Below are positions 17,364 to 24,825 of a stretch of 64,000 bases of DNA, in pieces; within the stretch, counting starts at the first letter, position 1; every line of letters begins with the position of its first letter. The stretch is taken from positions 1,054,001-1,118,000 of the forward strand of contig NZ_FQVX01000002.1 of the NCBI RefSeq assembly GCF_900129495.1, read 5' to 3'. The notes beneath the pieces are model-generated. The model worked only from the letters and a program-made list of their open reading frames with translations. It did no database searches and was not told the origin of the DNA. This DNA comes from Geodermatophilus nigrescens. GTDB taxonomy: Bacteria > Actinomycetota > Actinomycetes > Mycobacteriales > Geodermatophilaceae. The position numbers and the translations under genes are program-made.

Positions 17364-18691
17364 CGCTTGGTGAGGACGGTGCCGTTTACGTGCGGTGAGC
17401 GCGCCAGCTGCTCGTCGCGCCAGCGGTCGACGCCGTCGCGGGTGACGTCGAGCTGGGCCTCGAGCACCATCCCGGTCGCCCGCGACTCGGCCTCCAGCGT
17501 CCGCGCCGCCCGCGCCTCGGCGGCCGCGAGCGCCGACCGCGCCAGAACCTCCGCCTCCTCGTACTCGGTCTGCATCCGCAGCCGCACGCGCTCCTCGACC
17601 TTCTCGTCGCCGAGGGCGAGCAGGCGCTCGTAGAGGGACGGCGGGGCGAGCGCGAGCATCGTCTTGAACAGGATCGGCAGGCACTCGATCGCCGTCATGA
17701 ACCAGAACAGCAGCCGGTGCGCCGTCGCCAGGGTCGGGTTGCCCTCCTCCAGGCGGGACATGGCGGTGAGCCGGGCGAGGATGCCGTCGCTGTCGTCGAC
17801 CGCCGCCTCGTGCGCGGCGGCCTCGGCGGCGAGCCGCCGCTGCAGCGAGGTGACGTCGGCGCGCAGGCCGGCCAACTCGTTCTGCTGGTCGACGGTCTTC
17901 TGCGCCTCCTCGCCCTGCAGCGACTCGAAGGTCTGCGCCTTGAGCGTGTCGAGCTCCGCGGCGAGGGCGTCGCGTTCGGCGCGCAGCCGGTCGCGGTCGG
18001 CGCGGCGGGCGTCGGTGGCCGGGCCGAATCCCTGGTCGCCGGTGCCGCCGGTGCCGTCGATCTCGGCGTTGTAGGCCGCCTCCGCGGCCTCGTAGCGCGC
18101 GGTCACCTCGTCCAGCCGGCGCTGCATGTCGACGACGGCGGGGTCCTCGTCGACGTCGGCCTGGGTGACGCCGTCGGCGAGGTCGGCCTCCAGCTCGGCG
18201 ATCCGCGTCTGCTTGTCCCGCAGGTCCACGGTCCGGCTGTCGGCCTGCATGCGCTGGTTGAACTCGTCCTCGGCCTCGGCGGCCATGACCTCCACCTCGG
18301 TGGCGATCTCGGCGCTGAAGACGGCGAGCGTCAGCGGGGTGGAGACGACGGCGCCGATGAGGACGGCGAGCACCACGCGCGGCAGCGCCATGGCCAACGT
18401 GCTCCACCAGTGCTTCAGGCGTGGCGAGGAGACCACCAGCCAGCGGTCGAGGTTGAGGATGACCAGCCCCCACACGAGGCCGCCGACGACCGCGACCGGG
18501 ACCCACAGGTGGAGCGCGATGTGCAGGGCGTAACTCGCCGAGACGACGGCGAGGCCGGCGGTGGAGAGCAGGACCGCACCCATCGCGACCTGCTTGCCGC
18601 GCTCCTTCGGCGCCTCGCGCAGGACCTCGCGGTTGGCGCCGGCGACGGTGAGCAGGTGCTCGCTGAGGGCGGCTCGGCTGAGGGACGTCAC
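17360..18691 (-). CDS. DUF4407 membrane protein (second copy)
   Basis: A 443-aa protein. GTG 18691 is chosen because GGAAGGA lies upstream and GTGA overlaps the preceding stop. The architecture matches the copy at 7965: two N-terminal helices ending [10 protein letters not shown], a third helix ([22 protein letters not shown]), a coiled coil of about 190 residues and a fourth helix ([21 protein letters not shown]). An Ala/Glu-rich helical tail closes the protein. Unlike that copy it is translationally coupled to a membrane-protein partner upstream (18688-19563). Function is unknown. Confidence 0.85.
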   Translation of the reverse strand: MTSLSRAALSEHLLTVAGANREVLREAPKERGKQVAMGAVLLSTAGLAVVSASYALHIALHLWVPVAVVGGLVWGLVILNLDRWLVVSSPRLKHWWSTLAMALPRVVLAVLIGAVVSTPLTLAVFSAEIATEVEVMAAEAEDEFNQRMQADSRTVDLRDKQTRIAELEADLADGVTQADVDEDPAVVDMQRRLDEVTARYEAAEAAYNAEIDGTGGTGDQGFGPATDARRADRDRLRAERDALAAELDTLKAQTFESLQGEEAQKTVDQQNELAGLRADVTSLQRRLAAEAAAHEAAVDDSDGILARLTAMSRLEEGNPTLATAHRLLFWFMTAIECLPILFKTMLALAPPSLYERLLALGDEKVEERVRLRMQTEYEEAEVLARSALAAAEARAARTLEAESRATGMVLEAQLDVTRDGVDRWRDEQLARSPHVNGTVLTKR

Positions 18692-19563
18692 CGGGGGTCC
18701 TTCCGGGTGGCGCGGCGCAGGCTGTCGACCAGCGAGCCGGGGACGCCGACGAGCCGCGGCGTCACCTCGATCCGCGGGTGCAGTGCGTCCTGGGTGGCCC
18801 AGAAGGCGTCGAGCCGCTGGGTGACGGGCGAGGGGGCGCCGACGGTGGCGGCGACGTCGGCGTACAGGGACACCGGCGGCGGGGCGGCGACGGTGGGCAG
18901 GTCGAGCTGGGGAACGGCCACCGCGACGACGACGGGCGTGGCCGCGGGCGTCGTCGAGAAGCGGTTGCGGCCGGTGACCTCGATGCGGCGGCTGGCGTGC
19001 ACGTGGACGAGCGCCTCGCCGCAGGGCGGGTGGCCGCCGCGGCCGTCGACGACGACGTCGCGGGCGTGCTCGAAGCACCAGGTGACGAGGACGGCCGAGC
19101 CCGGCCGGACGATCGTGTGGCTCACCGAGAGGGCGCGCAGGACGGGCACCTGGGTGTCGGAGGCGCCGGCGTCGGCGGCGATGCCGTGCCGGCAGGCGAG
19201 CAGCTGCGGCTCCACCCCGGTCGCCGTCCTGCCGGAGGCGGCCTCCTCGCGCCAGTCGCGGATCCAGCGGTCGGTCCACGGCAGCGACGAGTCCCGCCGC
19301 TGCGGCGGGCGCGGCCCGCGGGCGGGTCCGCGGCCGCCGCCGGTGTCCCGCCACGCCTTGGCGCGCAGCCAGGCGAGGAGCAGGAGGAGGAAGAAGGACC
19401 AGAGGAAGGCCTCGGCGAGGTCCTTGAGGAAGCCGGCGACGCGGTCGGCCTCGAGCGAGCCGCTCCACTCGGTGTTGTTGCTCAGCGCGACGAAGCCGGC
19501 CAGGAGCAGAACCGCCGCCCACCCGACGACGAGCGGATCGCGGCGCAGCGGCTCCCGGAACAC
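18688..19563 (-). CDS. membrane protein coupled to DUF4407 gene
   Basis: A 291-aa protein; GTG 19563 with GGGGGAG upstream. Two hydrophobic segments lie near the N-terminus (about 12-28, VVGWAAVLLLAGFVAL, and about 52-66, FLWSFFLLLLLAWL). A soluble region of about 225 residues follows, with beta-type stretches (VLRALSVSHTIVRPGSAVLVTWCFE, RIEVTGRNRFSTTPAATPVVVAVAV). No known family was recognised. The last codon overlaps the DUF4407 start (4 nt), so the two are made together and may form one membrane complex. Confidence 0.72.
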   Translation of the reverse strand: MFREPLRRDPLVVGWAAVLLLAGFVALSNNTEWSGSLEADRVAGFLKDLAEAFLWSFFLLLLLAWLRAKAWRDTGGGRGPARGPRPPQRRDSSLPWTDRWIRDWREEAASGRTATGVEPQLLACRHGIAADAGASDTQVPVLRALSVSHTIVRPGSAVLVTWCFEHARDVVVDGRGGHPPCGEALVHVHASRRIEVTGRNRFSTTPAATPVVVAVAVPQLDLPTVAAPPPVSLYADVAATVGAPSPVTQRLDAFWATQDALHPRIEVTPRLVGVPGSLVDSLRRATRKDPR

Positions 19564-19714
19564 GTCTCCCCCACCTGCGGGACGTCCCCGCCGTCAGCAC
19601 AACCTCGGACCACCGGAACTCGATCGGATCGAAGTCCAGGGGAAGTCGTACCGGGCGGGACCGACGGAAGGCACGGTGCGCTCACCCGTTCGGGTCAGAC
19701 GGCACCCGCAGCGC

Positions 19715-20254
19715 TCAAGCAGGCGTGGGCGAGGTCACCTCGGACGGGCGGTGCGGCCGGCGCACGACCGCCGTCGGGACTCCGGGCGGGGAGTAGGCCA
19801 CCCGCCGGCGGGCCAGCCGGCGGAGCTGCCAGTCCCACGGCACGCGCGCCGACTTCTGCTTGTTGTGCCGCCGGCAGAGCGCCTGCCCGTTCTCGACGGC
19901 GGTGGCGCCGCCCCGGCTGTGCGGGTGCACGTGGTCGGCCTGCAGGTCCTCGGTCGCGCGGCAGCGGCCCTCGACGAGGGAGTGGTGCTCGCACCGGTGG
20001 CTGGCCCGGTCGAGGACCACGCGCCGGTCGGTCCGGGAGAGCCGCCGGACGGGGTCGCGCGGGTGCCGGCCGTGGACGACGGCGCGCCCAACCCCGACCA
20101 CCTTCACCAGCGCGAGGACGGCGAGGAGCGCGACGAGCCACGGCCGGCCGAGGACCTCGTGCAGCACGCCGCTCACCACATCGCCGTAGACGTCTGACGG
20201 TTCGAGGACGGAGGCGGTCGCGGTCACGCGAGGAGGGTCGGCTGTCTCGTGCAT
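19715..20254 (-). CDS. HNH endonuclease with N-terminal membrane-like helix
   Basis: A 179-aa protein; ATG 20254 is preferred, although the frame is open further upstream. The C-terminal half is an HNH domain: CEHHS...CRATEDLQADHVHPHSRGGATAVENGQALCRRHNKQKS. It has the ADHVHP His, the central Asn, the closing His and two Cys pairs for zinc. Residues about 35-55 (PWLVALLAVLALVKVVGVG) are hydrophobic, which is unusual for an HNH nuclease and suggests membrane tethering. It is divergent from the interrupted restriction gene at 20323. Substrate is unknown; it may be a restriction or homing-type nuclease. Confidence 0.75.
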   Translation of the reverse strand: MHETADPPRVTATASVLEPSDVYGDVVSGVLHEVLGRPWLVALLAVLALVKVVGVGRAVVHGRHPRDPVRRLSRTDRRVVLDRASHRCEHHSLVEGRCRATEDLQADHVHPHSRGGATAVENGQALCRRHNKQKSARVPWDWQLRRLARRRVAYSPPGVPTAVVRRPHRPSEVTSPTPA

Positions 20255-20322
20255 CCCGTTGCAGCCGGGCCCCCGGCGTCTCGCTCCGGAGGGGGGCGCC
20301 GCCGTCGGAGAGACTGGGGGTC

Positions 20323-21225
20323 GTGACGGTTCCGGATCCTCAGGCGGCCGCGGTCCTCGAGCAGTTGGCGTAGCTGCGCCAGCACCAGCAGGACGGACGC
20401 CGCTCACCGCACAAGCCGCTGCTGGTGCTGCTCGCGCTGAGCCGGCTGGCGGCCAGCGGATCGAGCGAGCTGCCCTGGGACGTCGCCGAACAGGAGCTCG
20501 CGGACCTGCTCGAGGAGTTCGGGCGACCGTCGCGGACGGGGCGCGCGCAGAGCGCCGCCTACCCCTTCACTCGGCTGCGGTCCGACGGCGTCTGGACGCT
20601 GGACCGGGATGTGCCCATGGACAAGGTGAGCACCCTGCGGGCTGGGGTGACCGGGCGGTTCGAGGAGTCACTCGAAGCTGCGCTGCGGTCCCGTCCGGCG
20701 CTGGTGGGCGACGTCGCCCGCGGCTTGGTGGAGGCACACTTCCCGGCCACCGTGGCGCCCGACGTGCTCATCGCCGTCGGACTCAACCCGGAGCTCCTGC
20801 ACGGCGGCGCGGGCGATCCCGTCGCCGAGCGGAAGCGCAGCAGCACCTGGCCGACGCAGGTGCTCGAGGCGTGGGACCGGCAGTGCGCCTTCTGTGGCTT
20901 CGACGGTCAGGTCGGCGGCATGCCCGTGGCGCTCAAGGCGGCGCACATCCGCTGGTTCACCGTCGACGGGCCCGACGAGCTCGACAACGTTCTGGCGCTC
21001 TGCTCGCTGCACCACAAGCTGTTCGACCGCGGCGTCCTCGGCCTCGACGACGAGCTGACCGTCGTGGTGTCGCAGCGCTTCTCCGCTCGCACGCCGCACG
21101 GCCAGGCGGTCTACGACCTGCACGGACGCCGACTGCGCCCGCGGCCGGGCACGCCGACGCCGGCCGAAAGACACGTCGTCTGGCACCGCGAGCAGGTCTT
21201 CCACGGATCTCCCCTGGCCGCCTGA
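20323..21225 (+). pseudogene. phosphorothioate-DNA-binding HNH restriction endonuclease, interrupted by an amber codon
   Basis: The frame from GTG 20323 encodes MTVPDPQAAAVLEQLA, then TAG at 20371-20373, and continues in the same frame with LRQHQQDGRRSPHKPLL to 21225 (300 codons in all). The residues after the stop are the usual conserved N-terminus of sulfur-binding-domain restriction enzymes, so the stop lies inside the gene. The next usable start is GTG 20425 (266 aa), which loses the first 34 residues. The middle keeps the SBD-like region (AQSAAYPFTRLRSDGVW, VEAHFPATVAPDVL). The C-terminus keeps an intact HNH motif (CAFCGFDG...KAAHIRW...LCSLHHKLFD). A single C-to-T change (CAG to TAG) would explain the interruption. 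Family members cut DNA carrying phosphorothioate links. Confidence 0.75.
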
Positions 21226-21228
21226 GCA

Positions 21229-21260
21229 CGCCCTCGCCGGCGCCCGCCCCGCCGAGGGCG
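21229..21260. terminator. hairpin between convergent genes
   Basis: CGCCCTCG at 21229-21236 pairs with CGAGGGCG at 21253-21260 around a 16-nt GC-rich loop. It sits in the 46-nt gap between the convergent restriction gene and the zinc-finger protein gene. Confidence 0.5.
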
Positions 21261-21271
21261 CGGCCCGGCGG

Positions 21272-21859
21272 TCAGCCGAGGGACCGGCGTGCGTTGACCT
21301 GCCGCTGCAGGAGCGACAGCTCCTCCTGCGCCTTCCTGTACCGGCCGCGGAGGATGTCCTTCTCCCAGTCGGACCGCGCCATGAGCAGGTCCTTGCGGGC
21401 GTCCTCGACGGCCCGCTCCGCCTTCTTGAGATCCGCAGTACCGACGACACGACCTCCCGGTCGCGGACCCGCCTGGGGCCTCGGCGCGTGGGAGACCCGC
21501 CTCTTCCGTGCGGCGATGCGCGCACGGGCCTCATCGATCTGACGCTGCAGGGCGCGACGATCAATCTTCCCCTGCGGCTCGTCGACGTACGCCAGCCGGC
21601 CCTGACTGTTGCCTTTCCCGTTCTTCCTCGGGTGCAGCTTACGGTTCGCCGACTTGATGACCCGCTCGTCGGCGAGGCAGGCACGGCAGGCGCCGTCCAT
21701 GACGTGACCGCGGTTCCCGCAACTGCGGCAGCGCCTGGGTTCCGAGTCGGACCGGGCGCGCTGAGAGGCGGCGAGCTCCTCCGCGATCGTGCGGATGCGC
21801 TCCCCTCCGCCCGCGTCGGTGGTCCTCAGCGCCGGCCGTCCGTGATTGAGCTTCGTCAC
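21272..21859 (-). CDS. hypothetical CxxC zinc-finger protein with coiled-coil tail
   Basis: A 195-aa protein; GTG 21859 with GGAGG upstream. Residues about 43-62 hold two C-x2-C pairs (CRSCGNRGHVMDGACRAC), a likely zinc ribbon. The rest is basic and charged, ending in a helical segment (ALQRQIDEARARIAARKRR, AERAVEDARKDLLMARSDWEKD) typical of a coiled coil. No family was recognised. It follows the NERD-helicase gene on the same strand after 34 nt, so the two probably form an operon and may act together on nucleic acid. Confidence 0.65.
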   Translation of the reverse strand: MTKLNHGRPALRTTDAGGGERIRTIAEELAASQRARSDSEPRRCRSCGNRGHVMDGACRACLADERVIKSANRKLHPRKNGKGNSQGRLAYVDEPQGKIDRRALQRQIDEARARIAARKRRVSHAPRPQAGPRPGGRVVGTADLKKAERAVEDARKDLLMARSDWEKDILRGRYRKAQEELSLLQRQVNARRSLG

Positions 21860-21893
21860 GGGTTCCGCCTCCGCTTCAGGGGAGCCGGTCGCC

Positions 21894-23540
21894 TCACTGT
21901 TCCCGCTCGGCCGTCAGCCGACGGACGACGGCCTCGCCGCCGACGCGGCGGATCAGCTCCAGGTCACCGCAGACGGCCAGCAGGTCACGCGCACGCGAGA
22001 GGCCGACGTAGAGCATCTCCCGCGCCCGCGCCTCGTCCCGGAAGCCGTTGACCGCGAGTACGACGGCCGGCCGTTCGAGGCCCTTGAACCCGAGCACGTG
22101 CCCGTAGAACAGGTCGTCGCCCTCCCAGAAGGTCTTCCAGTAGGCGTCCTGGCCGTCCTGTTGCCGCTCCACCTGCACGGGGTGCCGGTGGTAGGTCGTG
22201 AGCAGCGCGACCGCCTCGTGCGGCCAGCCCTCCTCCAGCAGTGCGTCGGCGGCGTCGTCGGCCGCGGCGACGGCGTCCTCGCTCGCGCACGGGACGAACC
22301 GCACGGGCACCCCGTTGCCCCCGCGGTTGCGCATCTGCGTCGGCGTCAGGCTGCCGAACGTCCCGGCTATCTGCTTGGTGTTCCGCAGGTTCTCGTTGAG
22401 GTTGAACGGGATCAGCTCGACGGTCGGCCGGCCCTGGCGGGCGAACACCCGCTGTCCCTCGTCGGCGAAGACGTAGAGCTGGCCGTCGTCCGGCGAGCGC
22501 AGCGCCGCCACGACCGCGGGCCACCAGCTCTCGGCGAAGTCCTGCGCCTCGTCGATGACGACGGCGTCGAAGCGCTCCTCCTCCGGCAGGGCGCCCGCAA
22601 GCGCGACCATCCGGTCGGGAAGGCGGTGCTCCCAGTAGCCGCTGTCGTCGTCGCTGCCCGGCGGCACGCCCCAGTCGATGCCGAGGCCGTGGAAGGTGCC
22701 GACGTAGGCAGGGCGCTCCTTCGGCCGCCAGGTCGCCACCCGCCGGCGGAGGAACTCCGCGAGCCCCCGCGAGTAGCACATGACGGCGACCCGTTCACCG
22801 CTCCGCGCCAGCCGGCGGGCCTTCTCCAGCGCCAGCCACGTCTTGCCCGAGCCCGCCCCGCCACGGACCTCGACCCGCCGGATGTCCTCGAGCATGTCGA
22901 GCACGCGTGCCTGCTCGCGGGTGAGCAGGTCGCACTCGGACTCGCGCTCGTGCAACTGCGCGAGGAGGTCCTGCTGCGGGATGCCGACACCGGCGAGGCA
23001 GTCCACGAGGACCTCGACGTCGTCGGCGGTCGGCGGCTTGGCCTCGGTTTCGCACTGCCGCAGGGCGGACGCGACGAGGGCCGCCGCCCGCCCCAGGTCG
23101 GTGCGGTCGATGACCGTCCAGCGCGGTGCGTCGGGCGCGGTGAAGTCCTCCGGGAGGACGGTGGCCGGCAAGGCGACGAGGTGCACCATCCGGGGGTCGC
23201 CGGCCCGCCACCGCCGGTCCCGACGCAGGTACTCGCGCAGGAGGTACTTGCAGCGGACGGCCTGGTCGACCGGGCGGATGCGCCGGCTCTCCCCGTTGCT
23301 CGTCTGGCGCCACTCGGCGCCCTGCAGGGACACGCTGCCGCCCTTGACCTCGACGACGGCGATGCCGAAGCCGGGCCAGGCGACGATGACGTCGACCTCG
23401 CGGTCCTCGCGCCGGTCGCTGAAGCGCTGGCCGCAGACCAGGACGGCGTCGTCGGGCAGCTGGTCGCGCAACGCCTCGGCGAACTGCCGCTCGGCGTGCG
23501 ACTCGAAGACCGGCTCGGCCGGGAAGACCCGTGCCGTCAT
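21894..23540 (-). CDS. NERD-domain nuclease fused to UvrD/Rep-type helicase
   Basis: A 548-aa protein; ATG 23540 is chosen because it begins the conserved region (GTG 23546 is close by). The N-terminus is a nuclease-related domain (NERD): REDREVDVIVAWPGFGIAVVEVKGGSV contains the D...ExK catalytic pattern. The helicase part starts near residue 265 with Walker A RGGAGSGKTWLAL, followed by Walker B VVIDEAQDF and a C-terminal block FKGLERPAVVLAVNGF...YVGLSRARDLL typical of superfamily 1. NERD-helicases are predicted to process or degrade DNA and are often found in defence islands. This one lies next to the interrupted restriction gene and upstream of McrBC, which fits that role but does not prove it. 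Confidence 0.85.
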   Translation of the reverse strand: MTARVFPAEPVFESHAERQFAEALRDQLPDDAVLVCGQRFSDRREDREVDVIVAWPGFGIAVVEVKGGSVSLQGAEWRQTSNGESRRIRPVDQAVRCKYLLREYLRRDRRWRAGDPRMVHLVALPATVLPEDFTAPDAPRWTVIDRTDLGRAAALVASALRQCETEAKPPTADDVEVLVDCLAGVGIPQQDLLAQLHERESECDLLTREQARVLDMLEDIRRVEVRGGAGSGKTWLALEKARRLARSGERVAVMCYSRGLAEFLRRRVATWRPKERPAYVGTFHGLGIDWGVPPGSDDDSGYWEHRLPDRMVALAGALPEEERFDAVVIDEAQDFAESWWPAVVAALRSPDDGQLYVFADEGQRVFARQGRPTVELIPFNLNENLRNTKQIAGTFGSLTPTQMRNRGGNGVPVRFVPCASEDAVAAADDAADALLEEGWPHEAVALLTTYHRHPVQVERQQDGQDAYWKTFWEGDDLFYGHVLGFKGLERPAVVLAVNGFRDEARAREMLYVGLSRARDLLAVCGDLELIRRVGGEAVVRRLTAEREQ

Positions 23541-23647
23541 GTACACCCCCGTGGACTCGGTTCCCGACGGAGGGTGACAGGGAGGTCCGACACGGTGACG
23601 CACCCGGGCCCCGTGTCGCCGTCCGGACACCGCGTGCCCGAGGCGGC

Positions 23648-24007
23648 TTACGCGCGCCGGTCGCCGGACGGAGCGCCCGTGGCGGTACGGCCGGACGCAC
23701 GGATCAAGGCGCGGCCGAGGTGGTCCCTCGTCCGCCGACGGGTCGCTTTGTCGGCCAGTGCCGCCTCCGGCACGTGCACGTGCCAGGACCTCGCCGACAC
23801 CTCCTGCACCCGGACGGAGGCGTCCTCCTCCCCGAAGGCCCGCGCGTCGACCGGGTCGAGGACGATCGAAATGCGGTGCGCGTGGACGTACGCCGCTACC
23901 GGCCGGTCCTCGGCGGGGTGCAGCGCGACGTAACTGGGGCGGTCGGCGGCCACCAGCGGGGTGCCCGCCGCGACCTTCACCACGAGGCTGCGCAACGCCG
24001 GCCGCAC
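23648..24007 (-). CDS. small hypothetical protein
   Basis: A 119-aa frame with GTG 24007. No family was recognised. The core reads as alternating beta strands (PSYVALHPAEDRPVAAYVHAHRISIVLDP, RSWHVHVPEAAL) with a basic C-terminal tail (DKATRRRTRDHL). The codon use is coding-like and no better frame competes, but no clear ribosome site precedes the start. It is divergent from the HD-domain gene, with only 26 nt between starts, so any promoters must overlap. Confidence 0.5.
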   Translation of the reverse strand: MRPALRSLVVKVAAGTPLVAADRPSYVALHPAEDRPVAAYVHAHRISIVLDPVDARAFGEEDASVRVQEVSARSWHVHVPEAALADKATRRRTRDHLGRALIRASGRTATGAPSGDRRA

Positions 24008-24033
24008 GACGTGCCGCTTGAGGAGTGCGGGAG

Positions 24034-24675
24034 ATGGGCAGCGGCCCGCTGTCGGGGCGCTACGGCGAGGCGCTGGCGTACGCGTCGGAGCACCACCGGA
24101 CGCAGCTGCGCGATAGCTCGCGAGTGCCCTACCTGACGCACCTGATGAGCGTGAGCGCGCTGGTGCTCGAGCACGGCGGCACCGAGGTCCAGGCGATCGC
24201 CGGGCTGCTGCACGACGCCGTCGAGGACGCGCCGAAGGGCACCGGCGGCGCCGTCCTGGCCGACACCCGGTCGCGCTTCGGCGACGACGTCGCGGACATC
24301 GTGCGGGCCTGCTCGGACGGACTGGACGCCGACGGCAACCGCAGCGGGACGTGGGCCGAGCGCAAGCGGCCGTACATCGCCGGGCTGAGCGACAAGTCCC
24401 TCGACGCCCTGCTGGTGACCGCGGCGGACAAGACGCACAACGGGCTCTGCATCGCCGCCGACGTCCGCCGCTACGGGCAGGACTTCTGGAAGACGTTCAA
24501 CGCCTCGCGCGACGAGCTGCTCTGGTACTACACGAGCGTCGAGCGAGCGGTCGCCGAGCGGCTGCCTGGCACCTCGATCGCAGGGGCCCTCCGCCGTGCC
24601 GTCGACGAGTTGCTCGTCGCGGCGGGCACGGACGGCTCCGATGTCCCGGCCGAGATTCCGAGCAGCGCCCACTGA
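24034..24675 (+). CDS. HD-domain phosphohydrolase, (p)ppGpp-hydrolase-like
   Basis: A 213-aa protein from ATG 24034 (GAGGAG 8 nt upstream; GTG 24025 is a weaker alternative). The HD fold is visible as YLTHLMSVSALVLEHGGTEVQAIAGLLHDAVEDAP (first His, then the HD pair in LLHDAVED) with a later Asp in TAADKTHN. This HxxHD...D arrangement matches the small RelA/SpoT-related hydrolases (Mesh1-like) and other nucleotide phosphohydrolases. It has no synthetase domain. It is followed, after 150 nt, by the McrB gene with its own -10 element. Whether it belongs functionally to the defence island is unknown. Confidence 0.78.
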   Translation: MGSGPLSGRYGEALAYASEHHRTQLRDSSRVPYLTHLMSVSALVLEHGGTEVQAIAGLLHDAVEDAPKGTGGAVLADTRSRFGDDVADIVRACSDGLDADGNRSGTWAERKRPYIAGLSDKSLDALLVTAADKTHNGLCIAADVRRYGQDFWKTFNASRDELLWYYTSVERAVAERLPGTSIAGALRRAVDELLVAAGTDGSDVPAEIPSSAH

Positions 24676-24812
24676 CCGGGCTCTCGGACGCCACGCCACA
24701 TTTGGAACCGCACGGGCGCATCGCGGCGAAGATCGTGCACCGACTCCGGACAGCGTCCGGAGTGCCCGAGACACGTCCACGGGTCTGCACCGTGAACCTC
24801 CCGGCTCGCATC

Positions 24813-24818
24813 TAGGGT
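24813..24818 (+). promoter_or_regulatory. TAGGGT -10-like element before mcrB
   Basis: TAGGGT ends 7 nt before the GTG at 24826 and no Shine-Dalgarno sequence is present. The spacing suggests a leaderless mcrBC transcript. Confidence 0.42.
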
Positions 24819-24825
24819 CGCCCGG

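Noticed and set aside
17717-20197. Long plus-strand open frame opposite the second DUF4407 gene and its partner
   Set aside because: Composition is low-complexity and it crosses the boundaries of three real genes; no start with a ribosome site or conserved motif was seen.
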